Below are positions 41,250 through 48,729 of a stretch of 64,000 bases of DNA, one piece after another. The notes beneath the pieces were generated by a model that did not search any database, was not told the DNA's origin, and saw only the letters and a list, made by a program, of their open reading frames with translations. Made by a program: the position numbers and the translations under genes. The stretch is from Flavobacteriaceae bacterium (lineage in GTDB: Bacteria > Bacteroidota > Bacteroidia > Flavobacteriales > Flavobacteriaceae): the NCBI GenBank assembly GCA_030148025.1, contig JASBUG010000039.1, forward strand, positions 1 through 64,000, written 5' to 3'. Positions within the stretch are counted from its first letter, which is position 1; each line of letters starts with the position of its first letter.

Positions 41250-41591
41250 TTATCGTACTACTAACTTTCTAGTAGCTGAGCTTTTACCTTCTTTTATTTT
41301 TAAAATATAGACTCCCGGATTAAGGTCTGTAATTTTTAATTCTTTACCATAAAGTAATTGAGACATGATTTTTTTACCTAAAACATCGTAAATCTCAATA
41401 GTCTTTGTTAAATTAAATTTGGTGCTTATATATACTTTTCCATTACTAACCGGGTTTGGAAAAATATTTAATCCTTCAATATTTTCGGTAGTAACTTTTT
41501 GAGGTGTGCTGTTTCCAGATTGCGCATAACCACCTGTTGCTACTAAGAACATTGTTAAGAATAATAATTTTAAAATGTAGTTTTTTTCCAT
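41250..41591 (-). CDS. Minimal T9SS type A sorting-domain protein without a cargo domain
   Basis: 113 residues that consist of a signal peptide (ILKLLFLTMFLVATGGYAQ), about 14 linker residues, and a complete T9SS type A domain (LNIFPNPVSNGKVYIST, IYDVLGKKIMSQ, ITDLNPGVYILKI, ending TRKLVVR). There is no room for a passenger domain. It could be a processed decoy, a regulator of the secretion machinery or the remnant of a larger protein; the frame is clean and the terminator and upstream region look intact, so a real gene is favoured. It lies divergent from a two-component system. Confidence 0.8.
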   Translation of the reverse strand: MEKNYILKLLFLTMFLVATGGYAQSGNSTPQKVTTENIEGLNIFPNPVSNGKVYISTKFNLTKTIEIYDVLGKKIMSQLLYGKELKITDLNPGVYILKIKEGKSSATRKLVVR

Positions 41592-41806
41592 AAAAATAGG
41601 TTTGCTATATAATCATTGCCTTGTAAATTTAATAAATGATTTGCAAAAGTTATACCAAAGTGATGTTAAAAAAAGCCTCTATTCATCGAAAAGTTAATCA
41701 ATTGTAAGTCTCAGGTTACCTTAATGTTATTTATTCTCAATTTTATATTAATCTTTTTGATTAATTTTATCTTTATACCAACAAATATTTATGACAAGAC
41801 CAATTG

Positions 41807-42490
41807 ATGGAAAAAAAAGACATTAAAATACTTTTAGTAGATGACGAACCAGATATTTTAGAGATTGTTGGGTATAATTTATCTGCCGAAGGCTATAAAG
41901 TATTTACTGCCGAAAATGGCGTTGAAGGTGTTAAAAAAGCAAAAAAAGAAAAGCCACATCTAATAATCTTAGATGTAATGATGCCAGAGATGGATGGTAT
42001 TGAGGCATGTGAGCAAATTAGAGTTATCCCAGAATTAAAAGACGCTGTTATTACGTTTTTAACTGCTAGAGGAGAAGATTACTCACAAGTTGCAGGATTT
42101 GAAGCTGGAGCCGATGACTATATTACAAAACCTATAAAACCAAAAGTTTTAGTTAGTAAGGTCAAAGCATTATTGAGACGATATAAAGAAGAGGAAAAGC
42201 AAGAAAATGTTGTTAAGATTGGAAACTTAACTATTGACAGAGACGAGTATAAAATCATATTAAAAGGCAAAGAGATAATTTTACCTAGAAAAGAGTTTGA
42301 ACTTTTATCATTATTAACTTCTAAACCTGGAAAAGTATTTAAAAGAGAAGAGATTTTAGATAAGGTCTGGGGCAACGAAGTAGTTGTAGGAGGTAGAACG
42401 ATCGATGTTCATATTAGAAAACTAAGAGAAAAAATAGGAGATGACTCCTTTAAAACTGTAAAAGGAGTTGGGTATAAGTTTGTGAATTAA
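41807..42490 (+). CDS. OmpR/PhoB-family response regulator
   Basis: 227 residues: receiver domain with the acidic pair in LLVDDEPDILEIVGYNL, phospho-acceptor Asp in LIILDVMMPEMDGIEA near residue 54 and the switch Lys in DDYITKPIKPKVL, followed by a winged-helix DNA-binding domain (GRTIDVHIRKLREKIGDD). I use the ATG at 41807; an in-frame TTG sits one codon upstream. The ATG of the histidine kinase overlaps its stop by one base, so they form a pair. A PhoB-like phosphate role is possible but not proven. Confidence 0.95.
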   Translation: MEKKDIKILLVDDEPDILEIVGYNLSAEGYKVFTAENGVEGVKKAKKEKPHLIILDVMMPEMDGIEACEQIRVIPELKDAVITFLTARGEDYSQVAGFEAGADDYITKPIKPKVLVSKVKALLRRYKEEEKQENVVKIGNLTIDRDEYKIILKGKEIILPRKEFELLSLLTSKPGKVFKREEILDKVWGNEVVVGGRTIDVHIRKLREKIGDDSFKTVKGVGYKFVN

Positions 42491-43533
42491 TGGCAAAAAC
42501 CTTTAAGAGATCGTATAAATTTGCGTTCAAATCGTCGTTATTAATAACGACTTTTTTAACACTCTTAATGAGTGTTTTTTTATATATATTCTACGCAATT
42601 AACATATGGCACATATTATTGTTTGCCATAGCATGTTTTGTGTTTTCCTTTTTTGTAATACAATATCGCGTTGAGCGCTTTATTTATAAACGTGTTAAAA
42701 AAATCTATGACGACCTAACGTTATTAGAGTCAAGCTCTTTTAGTAAAACGCAAATTACTACAGATATGGCTACCCTTACTCAAGATATTGACAGGTATGC
42801 TAAAGACAAAAAACTTGAAATAGAAACACTTAAAATTAGAGAACAATACAGGAAAGAGTTTATTGGTAATGTGTCTCATGAGCTTAAAACTCCTCTGTTT
42901 ACCGTTCAAGGCTATATTTCTACACTTATAGATGGTGCTGCAGAAAATAAAACGTTAAGAGAAAAGTATTTAAAAAGAGCAGATAAAGGTGTAGAGCGTT
43001 TAATATATATTATTAAAGATTTAGACATGATTACCAAGTTTGAAGCTGGTAATTTACAGTTAGATATTGAATCTTTTGATATTGTTGAGCTCATTCAAAA
43101 CGTGTTCGAATTGCTTGAAATGAAAGCCAATAAAAAGAAGATCACACTTACTTTTGATATGGAATACAAAAATCCAATCATGGTCAATGGCGATAAAGAG
43201 CGTTTGCAACAGGTAGTAACAAACTTAGTGGTAAATTCTATTAAATATGGTGAAACCAATGGAACAACAGAGGTAAGCATAGAAAACCTTATCAAAAATA
43301 AGGTAATTGTAAGAGTAACAGATAATGGTGAAGGGATTGAAAAGGAGCATATACCTAGGTTGTTTGAGCGCTTTTACCGCGTAGACAAAAGTGGCTCTCG
43401 AAAAGAAGGAGGTTCAGGATTAGGTTTAGCTATCGTTAAGCATATTATTGAAGCACACCACGAAAAATTATATATAGAAAGTGATTATGGTGTAGGTAGT
43501 GAGTTTTCATTTACTTTAGAAAAGACTAAATAG
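42490..43533 (+). CDS. Sensor histidine kinase, PhoR-like
   Basis: 347 residues: two close N-terminal membrane helices (SSLLITTFLTLLMSVFLYIF and IWHILLFAIACFVFSFFVI) with almost no periplasmic loop, a short linker, HisKA with the phospho-acceptor in NVSHELKTPLFTVQGY, and HATPase_c (NLVVNSIKYGE, DNGEGIEKEHIPRLFERF, GGSGLGLAIVKHI). The lack of a sensor domain outside suggests that it reads a membrane or cytoplasmic cue, as PhoR does with the phosphate transporter. Ends overlapping the convergent glycosyltransferase by 18 nt. Confidence 0.94.
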   Translation: MAKTFKRSYKFAFKSSLLITTFLTLLMSVFLYIFYAINIWHILLFAIACFVFSFFVIQYRVERFIYKRVKKIYDDLTLLESSSFSKTQITTDMATLTQDIDRYAKDKKLEIETLKIREQYRKEFIGNVSHELKTPLFTVQGYISTLIDGAAENKTLREKYLKRADKGVERLIYIIKDLDMITKFEAGNLQLDIESFDIVELIQNVFELLEMKANKKKITLTFDMEYKNPIMVNGDKERLQQVVTNLVVNSIKYGETNGTTEVSIENLIKNKVIVRVTDNGEGIEKEHIPRLFERFYRVDKSGSRKEGGSGLGLAIVKHIIEAHHEKLYIESDYGVGSEFSFTLEKTK

Positions 43534-44559
43534 GTCATCGTCTAAAGGCTGCTCTTTGTTTTCACGAAATCCAGAGTATTGGTTCATTTTTTCTAACAAG
43601 TCTATTTTAAAGTTCTCTTGAGAACAGAAAGGTGCAATATGTTGTTTCTCTAAATGAGAAGCTAAGTATTCTTGTTCATACTGACCAGGCGTTGGAATAA
43701 AAAAAGCTTTTTTATTTAGCTGAGCCAAATCCATAATAGTAGTGTATCCCGATCTTGAAATTATAAATTCACTTTTATTTAGCACTGATTGCAATTGGTG
43801 TGATGTCAAGAAATTATAAATAGATATATTTTTATGTGATGTAATGGTTTGTTCTTGTTCTACAACACCTCGAACAAGAAGCATTTTTTTAGAGTAGTTT
43901 TCAAACGTTTTCAAGAGGATAGTTTCTAGATAAGTTCGTTGAGGTTCTGGTCCAGAAAGCAACATGGTAACGGGGTATTCCATGTCTAACGCCTCTTTTT
44001 GTAGTCTACTTAATGTACCTATATATTTTAGTTTGGTTTTTAACGATCTTGAATGACTAAGCTTACCACTTAAAGGGTTTTCTTTAAAATCAGGAACCCA
44101 ACATTCGTCATATTGCTCTATAATTCTAGAGTGTAATTTACTGCTTAACCATGAAAGACTACCGTTTAAAATAGTTAGTTGGTGGGTGATATACACCGAA
44201 GGTACTAACTTAGAATAAACACCAAATCTATTATCACTAATAATGCCATCTATGTTATGAGACTTGATAATTTTTGCAATCAGCTTTCTTTCCTTTCTGA
44301 ACGTTCTAAAAAGCTGTGGAGACCTTTTAAGAAAATGCCAATGGAATCTTTTTGGACTTTTTGGATAGGTTATGTTGTAAGAAGGTAATTCTAAATGCAA
44401 AAGTTTGGGAAACTCCTTTTTAAGTAATAATAAAGCGTCACCGTCAGAAGCAATAATAGGCTCAAAATTCTTTTCTATAAGCTTATTGATTATAGGAATG
44501 CATCTTGTGGCATGACCTAATCCCCAATTTAAGGGAGCTATTAAAATGCGTTTTTTCAT
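43516..44559 (-). CDS. Glycosyltransferase of the MurG/GT28 type
   Basis: 347 residues with two Rossmann-like halves. The N-terminus KRILIAPLNWGLGHATRCI carries the glycine-rich donor/acceptor loop G-x-G-H, and the C-terminal half has EFIISRSGYTTIMDLAQL and FIPTPGQYEQEYLA, typical of GT28-type donor binding. The sugar and acceptor are unknown; likely cell-envelope or surface polysaccharide. No other glycan genes are next to it. Divergent from trmB. Confidence 0.8.
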   Translation of the reverse strand: MKKRILIAPLNWGLGHATRCIPIINKLIEKNFEPIIASDGDALLLLKKEFPKLLHLELPSYNITYPKSPKRFHWHFLKRSPQLFRTFRKERKLIAKIIKSHNIDGIISDNRFGVYSKLVPSVYITHQLTILNGSLSWLSSKLHSRIIEQYDECWVPDFKENPLSGKLSHSRSLKTKLKYIGTLSRLQKEALDMEYPVTMLLSGPEPQRTYLETILLKTFENYSKKMLLVRGVVEQEQTITSHKNISIYNFLTSHQLQSVLNKSEFIISRSGYTTIMDLAQLNKKAFFIPTPGQYEQEYLASHLEKQHIAPFCSQENFKIDLLEKMNQYSGFRENKEQPLDDDLFSLF

Positions 44560-44606
44560 CTAATTAAAATCAAAGATAATGATATTATAGCTCACATATA
44601 TTTCCT

Positions 44607-44614
44607 TATTTTTG
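44607..44614 (+). promoter_or_regulatory. -7 promoter box for trmB
   Basis: TATTTTTG matches TAnnTTTG, 30 nt before the GTG start of trmB. Confidence 0.5.
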
Positions 44615-44644
44615 CCAAATCTACTTAGAAAATAAAACGAATCT

Positions 44645-45319
44645 GTGGGAAGTAAAAATAAACTTAAGCGATTTAGAGAAAACGAAACATTTGCAAATGT
44701 ATACCAACCTACACGTGAGGATTTGGTAAAATCTACCTATTCTTTAAAAGGTAAATGGAATGAATTGGTGTTTAAAAACGACAATCCATTAGTATTAGAG
44801 CTAGGTTGTGGAAAAGGAGAATATAGTGTTGGTCTTGCTGAAAAGTATCCAGAGAAGAATTTTATTGGAATCGATATCAAAGGTGCTCGATTTTGGAGAG
44901 GCGCCAAAACTGCAATAGAAGAGAATATTCCTAATGTAGCTTTTCTGCGTACACAAATAGAACTTATTGATTACGCTTTTGCAGAAAATGAAGTAGATGA
45001 AATCTGGATTACATTTCCAGACCCTCAAATAAAATATAAGCGCACCAAACACAGAATGACTAATTCTACTTTTTTACAACGCTATAAAAAAGTTCTAAAA
45101 CCAGATGGTATTATGAATTTAAAAACAGATAGCGAGTTCATGCATGGGTATACTTTAGGGTTGTTGCATGGCGAAGGTCATGAGGTACTTTACGCTAATC
45201 ACGATGTATATAAACAAGAGGGAAGCCCTGAAGAAGTAACTAGTATTCAGACCTTTTATGAGAGTCAGTATTTAGAACAAAACAAACCAATTACGTATAT
45301 TAGGTTCAAAATTAAGTAA
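44645..45319 (+). CDS. trmB: tRNA (guanosine(46)-N7)-methyltransferase
   Basis: SAM-dependent enzyme that makes m7G46 in the variable loop of tRNAs. SAM loop VLELGCGKGEYSVGLAEKYP near residue 49, then NFIGIDIKGARFWRGAK, and the family-diagnostic WITFPDPQIKYKRTKHR near residue 121. 224 residues, GTG start. First gene of a short operon with a LysE-type exporter and an alkyltransferase-like protein. Confidence 0.96.
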   Translation: MGSKNKLKRFRENETFANVYQPTREDLVKSTYSLKGKWNELVFKNDNPLVLELGCGKGEYSVGLAEKYPEKNFIGIDIKGARFWRGAKTAIEENIPNVAFLRTQIELIDYAFAENEVDEIWITFPDPQIKYKRTKHRMTNSTFLQRYKKVLKPDGIMNLKTDSEFMHGYTLGLLHGEGHEVLYANHDVYKQEGSPEEVTSIQTFYESQYLEQNKPITYIRFKIK

Positions 45320-45322
45320 ACA

Positions 45323-45952
45323 TTGGATATTACTTTTATCTTTTTTATTGGTTTGGTAATTGCACTTGTTGGTGTAATTCCTCCGGGATTACTAAACATG
45401 ACTGCAGCTAAAATTAGTTTAAAAGAAGGTGCAAGTCGTGGTATCATGTTTTCAATTGGAGTTTGTGTTATTGTCTGTTTGCAAACCTATATTGCCGCTA
45501 TTTTTGCTAGGTATTTAACAAATCATCCTGAGGTTGTCGATATTCTTCAACGTGTAGCTTTTGTAATATTTGTGTTAATTACAATTTACTTTTTATTGTT
45601 AGCTAGAAAGCAGCCTAGTTTAGAAATTGAACCAACTGAAAAGAGTAAGCATAGTCGTTTTTTTTACGGCATGTTCTTATCGAGTTTAAATGTATTTCCA
45701 ATTCCTTATCAAGCCTATATGACCATTACATTAGCGTCATTTGGGTGGTTGCATTTCGATAATTTTAGTATAGGGTCGTATGTGGCAGGAGCCGCTATGG
45801 GAACTTTTATTATGCTGTATGTATATATTTTCTTTTTCGATAAGATCAAGAATAAAAAAATGACCTCTCAAAAAAATATGAATTACATAATAGGAGGAAT
45901 AACAGGAATTATAGCAATTGTAACACTGTGCAATATTTTAATGGAGTTATAA
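45323..45952 (+). CDS. LysE-family translocator
   Basis: 209 residues with six membrane helices and the family's N-terminal IGLVIALVGVIPPGLLNMTA motif (GxxPPGL). LysE/RhtB proteins export amino acids. Starts at TTG (45323), 3 nt after the trmB stop, and ends 1 nt before the next gene. Substrate not predictable. Confidence 0.82.
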   Translation: MDITFIFFIGLVIALVGVIPPGLLNMTAAKISLKEGASRGIMFSIGVCVIVCLQTYIAAIFARYLTNHPEVVDILQRVAFVIFVLITIYFLLLARKQPSLEIEPTEKSKHSRFFYGMFLSSLNVFPIPYQAYMTITLASFGWLHFDNFSIGSYVAGAAMGTFIMLYVYIFFFDKIKNKKMTSQKNMNYIIGGITGIIAIVTLCNILMEL

Positions 45953-45953
45953 T

Positions 45954-46283
45954 ATGAAACCTGAAACGTTGAATTTTTTCGAAAAAGTCTATGAGGTAGC
46001 TAAACTAATTCCTGAAGGTAGAGTGACTAGTTATGGTGCTATTGCCAGATATTTAGGTGCAGTAAGAAGTGCTAGAATGGTTGGTTATGCTATGAATGGA
46101 TCTGTAGGAAAAGATGTCCCTGCTCATAGAGTTGTAAACCGAAAAGGATTGCTTACCGGGAAACATCATTTTGAGGGTACAAACCTTATGCAACAACTTT
46201 TAGAAAGTGAAGGCATAGAAGTGATTGATAATCAAATTCAAGATTTTAAAAAAGTATTTTGGGATCCTTCTAAGGAATTGTGA
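45954..46283 (+). CDS. Alkyltransferase-like (ATL) DNA-damage sensor
   Basis: 109 residues of the MGMT DNA-binding domain: LIPEGRVTSYGAIARYLG, the arginine-finger region GAVRSARMVGYAMNG and the active-site strand. There the MGMT motif PCHRV reads VPAHRVVNRKG: the methyl-accepting cysteine is replaced by alanine. Such ATL proteins bind O6-alkylguanine without repairing it and hand the lesion to nucleotide excision repair. Small size and the A-for-C change make this assignment robust. Third gene of the trmB operon. Confidence 0.9.
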   Translation: MKPETLNFFEKVYEVAKLIPEGRVTSYGAIARYLGAVRSARMVGYAMNGSVGKDVPAHRVVNRKGLLTGKHHFEGTNLMQQLLESEGIEVIDNQIQDFKKVFWDPSKEL

Positions 46284-46287
46284 TTTT

Positions 46288-47115
46288 CTAAAAGGAAATA
46301 CCTGTTCCTAAGGTAACCATTGAAAAGTTCTGATTTCCAATTTTAAGATGCTCATAGCCTACAGTCATTCTATATTTATTTAAGTGATAATTGAATAATC
46401 CATTAAACTTATTAACCGTTTCGCTGTTCACTAAAGTTTGATTGAAAATAGCTTCAAAGCTTAGTGGTTTTGCAAAAAACAATTCAGCGCCTAACCCATA
46501 AGTAAATCCAAGCTTATTAACAGCTCCATCAATGTAGGATGCCCCTATTCCCCACCAAGCATCAAGTTTTTGAGTTCGAATGCGATAATATTTTGCTAAC
46601 GAAGTATAAATTGCTAGATGGTCAGAACCAAAATTAGGATTGTTTTCCCATAGTTGTAGATAATTAACCTCTAAACCTAACCGTTTTAAAAAGCGTAGAT
46701 CTAGATTAAAATGAGCACCTTTAATTTGATTGTTTTCAGAAATATATCTGCTAGAAATTTCTGTTCGAAATAAAGTGACATTTTCATCAAAACTATAAGA
46801 GTAATTACCTTCTTTTGAGTTGTAATAAGGATGTTTGGTTATAAAAGCACTATGAGATTTGTTGTTGTATTCAAAAGGACTTTCGATAGCTAAACCATAA
46901 ACAGTATAAGCAAATATTTGAATAAAAATTTCGCCTACTATTTCAGAGAATAAATCATTTTCAGAATTATCATTGTCTGTTTTTTTATAGGTTTTATTTT
47001 CAGAAGTATTGTCTTTTTTTGTTAGGCTTTCTTCAGCTTTTCTTATTTTACTTTGTCCATAGGTTGTAGTTCCAAAAAGGAGTATAAATCCAAAAAATAA
47101 TATAACGTTTTTCAT
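46288..47115 (-). CDS. Predicted exported outer-membrane beta-barrel protein, unknown
   Basis: 275 residues: signal peptide (VILFFGFILLFGTTTYGQ), a charged linker with many Ser, Asn, Glu and Lys (residues 22-55), a short hydrophobic stretch, then alternating amphipathic strands such as YSYSFDENVTLFRTEIS and RMTVGYEHLKIGNQNF, ending SMVTLGTGISF with C-terminal Phe. This is the profile of a small outer-membrane barrel. No named family recognised. Confidence 0.65.
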   Translation of the reverse strand: MKNVILFFGFILLFGTTTYGQSKIRKAEESLTKKDNTSENKTYKKTDNDNSENDLFSEIVGEIFIQIFAYTVYGLAIESPFEYNNKSHSAFITKHPYYNSKEGNYSYSFDENVTLFRTEISSRYISENNQIKGAHFNLDLRFLKRLGLEVNYLQLWENNPNFGSDHLAIYTSLAKYYRIRTQKLDAWWGIGASYIDGAVNKLGFTYGLGAELFFAKPLSFEAIFNQTLVNSETVNKFNGLFNYHLNKYRMTVGYEHLKIGNQNFSMVTLGTGISF

Positions 47116-47183
47116 AAGTAAAATAAAGTTGAATTATTAAGACGTTATTTCACATAAATCATACCAAAATTTGCTTTATTAAG

Positions 47184-47225
47184 AGAAGTAATGGAGCCAT
47201 AAATCTTATCAATCTCATTACTTCT
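47184..47225. repeat. 10-bp inverted repeat upstream of mrp
   Basis: AGAAGTAATG (47184-47193) and CATTACTTCT (47216-47225), centres 32 bp apart, ending 19 bp upstream of the mrp -7 box. Possible operator. Confidence 0.4.
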
Positions 47226-47244
47226 AAAATTGAACAATTCGCAG

Positions 47245-47252
47245 TATATTTG
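47245..47252 (+). promoter_or_regulatory. -7 promoter box for mrp
   Basis: TATATTTG matches TAnnTTTG, 27 nt before the ATG at 47280. Confidence 0.55.
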
Positions 47253-47279
47253 TGACTTAGAATAAATCTAAATTAGAAG

Positions 47280-48413
47280 ATGAAGCTGAATAAAAAAGAC
47301 GTTCAAGAAGCACTTAAACATATATCTGTTCCTGGTGAAGGAGAAAACATGATTGATAGTGGCGCAGTAACTAATATAGTAGTGTTTGCCGATGAGGTTA
47401 TTGTTGATATCACTATTAAAAATCCGAGTTTACAAGCTAAAAAGCGAACCGAAGTAGATATCATGAAAATTATTCATGATAAGGTTTATGAAAAAGCTAA
47501 AGTAAGTGTTAATGTAAAGGTAAATGCTCCAGCCAATCCAATTACAGAAATAAAAGGAAAAGCTATTCCTGGAATAAAAAATATAGTAGCTGTCGCTTCT
47601 GGTAAAGGAGGCGTAGGAAAATCTACAGTTACCTCAAATCTAGCTGCAACCTTGGCTAAAATGGGATTTAGCGTTGGTATTTTAGATGCTGATGTATATG
47701 GACCATCAATACCAATTATGTACGATGTTGCAGAAGCACGTCCATTAGCTGTAAATATTGAGGGAAAATCAAAAATGAAGCCTATAGAAAATTACGGTGT
47801 TAAAATTTTGTCTATCGGGTTTTTTACTCAACCTAACCAAGCTGTAATTTGGCGAGGTCCAATGGCTGCAAAAGCATTAAACCAGATGATCTTTGATGCT
47901 GCATGGGGAGAATTAGACTTCTTACTTATTGATCTTCCTCCAGGTACTGGAGATATTCATTTAAGTATCATGCAATCATTACCTATTACTGGAGCAGTAG
48001 TGGTAAGTACACCTCAAAATGTTGCATTAGCCGACGCCAAAAAAGGAGTTGCCATGTTCCAGCAAGAAAATATTAACGTACCAGTATTAGGTATCGTAGA
48101 AAATATGGCATACTTTACGCCTGAAGAATTACCAAATAATAAATATTATATCTTTGGAAAAGAAGGTGCTAAAAATTTAGCTGAAGATTTAAAAGTTCCG
48201 TTTTTAGGAGAGATTCCATTAGTTCAAGGAATTAGAGAAGCTGGTGATGTTGGTCGTCCTGCAGCATTACAGGTAGCAACACCTATAGAGGAAGCTTTTG
48301 AAGATTTAACAAAAAACATTGTGCAAGAGGTTGTAAACCGTAATGATAATTTACCACCAACTGAAGCAATAAAAATTACCACAATGGCTGGATGTTCGGC
48401 TGTTAAAAAATAA
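47280..48413 (+). CDS. apbC: Mrp/ApbC-type P-loop ATPase, iron-sulfur carrier family
   Basis: 377 residues: an N-terminal DUF59/MIP18-like domain (about 1-90) and a deviant Walker A ATPase (ASGKGGVGKSTVTSNLAATL near residue 105), with LDADVYGPSIPIM and LIDLPPGTGDIHLS. Family members bind and transfer Fe-S clusters as dimers. The usual CxxC that holds the bridging cluster, expected after ENMAYF, is replaced by TPEELPNNK; the only late cysteine is in MAGCSAVKK. It is followed 5 nt later by a NifU-domain protein. Confidence 0.92.
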   Translation: MKLNKKDVQEALKHISVPGEGENMIDSGAVTNIVVFADEVIVDITIKNPSLQAKKRTEVDIMKIIHDKVYEKAKVSVNVKVNAPANPITEIKGKAIPGIKNIVAVASGKGGVGKSTVTSNLAATLAKMGFSVGILDADVYGPSIPIMYDVAEARPLAVNIEGKSKMKPIENYGVKILSIGFFTQPNQAVIWRGPMAAKALNQMIFDAAWGELDFLLIDLPPGTGDIHLSIMQSLPITGAVVVSTPQNVALADAKKGVAMFQQENINVPVLGIVENMAYFTPEELPNNKYYIFGKEGAKNLAEDLKVPFLGEIPLVQGIREAGDVGRPAALQVATPIEEAFEDLTKNIVQEVVNRNDNLPPTEAIKITTMAGCSAVKK

Positions 48414-48418
48414 AGTAT

Positions 48419-48661
48419 ATGACATCAGAGGAAATCAAAAATAATGTTGAAAAAGCCCTTGCAGAAATTCGTCCGTTTTTAGAAAGCGATGGAGGTAATA
48501 TTTCATTGATTGATATAGAAGACGATAAGCTTGTAAAAGTACAATTGGAAGGTGCTTGTGTTGGTTGTAGTGTTAACCAAATGACACTAAAATCGGGAGT
48601 GGAGATGACTATTAAAAAGTATGCTCCACAAATAGAACAGGTAATTAATATTGAAGCTTAA
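48419..48661 (+). CDS. NifU C-terminal domain protein (Fe-S scaffold)
   Basis: 80 residues, only the NifU C-terminal/NfuA-like domain: EIRPFLESDGGNISLIDIED and the cluster-binding GACVGCSVNQMTLKSGVE with CxxC. It can hold a 4Fe-4S cluster between two subunits and pass it on. Cotranscribed with the Mrp ATPase, fitting a shared role in Fe-S delivery. Confidence 0.93.
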   Translation: MTSEEIKNNVEKALAEIRPFLESDGGNISLIDIEDDKLVKVQLEGACVGCSVNQMTLKSGVEMTIKKYAPQIEQVINIEA

Positions 48662-48662
48662 A

Positions 48663-48678
48663 TGTGACTTTTATCACA
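48663..48678. promoter_or_regulatory. CRP/FNR-type palindrome upstream of the ferredoxin reductase gene
   Basis: TGTGACTTTTATCACA is a perfect TGTGA-N6-TCACA dyad, and AA/TT extend it to 20 bp. Its centre lies about 42 bp upstream of the start predicted from the -7 box at 48700-48707, the class II activator position. It begins 2 nt after the NifU stop. Confidence 0.6.
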
Positions 48679-48699
48679 TTATTATAATCGAGTAACAAC

Positions 48700-48707
48700 T
48701 ATTTTTG
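48700..48707 (+). promoter_or_regulatory. -7 promoter box for the ferredoxin reductase gene
   Basis: TATTTTTG matches TAnnTTTG, 22 nt before the ATG. A second match, TAAATTTG (48714-48721), is too close to the ATG to be the main one. Confidence 0.5.
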
Positions 48708-48729
48708 CGCCTATAAATTTGATGTTTAA

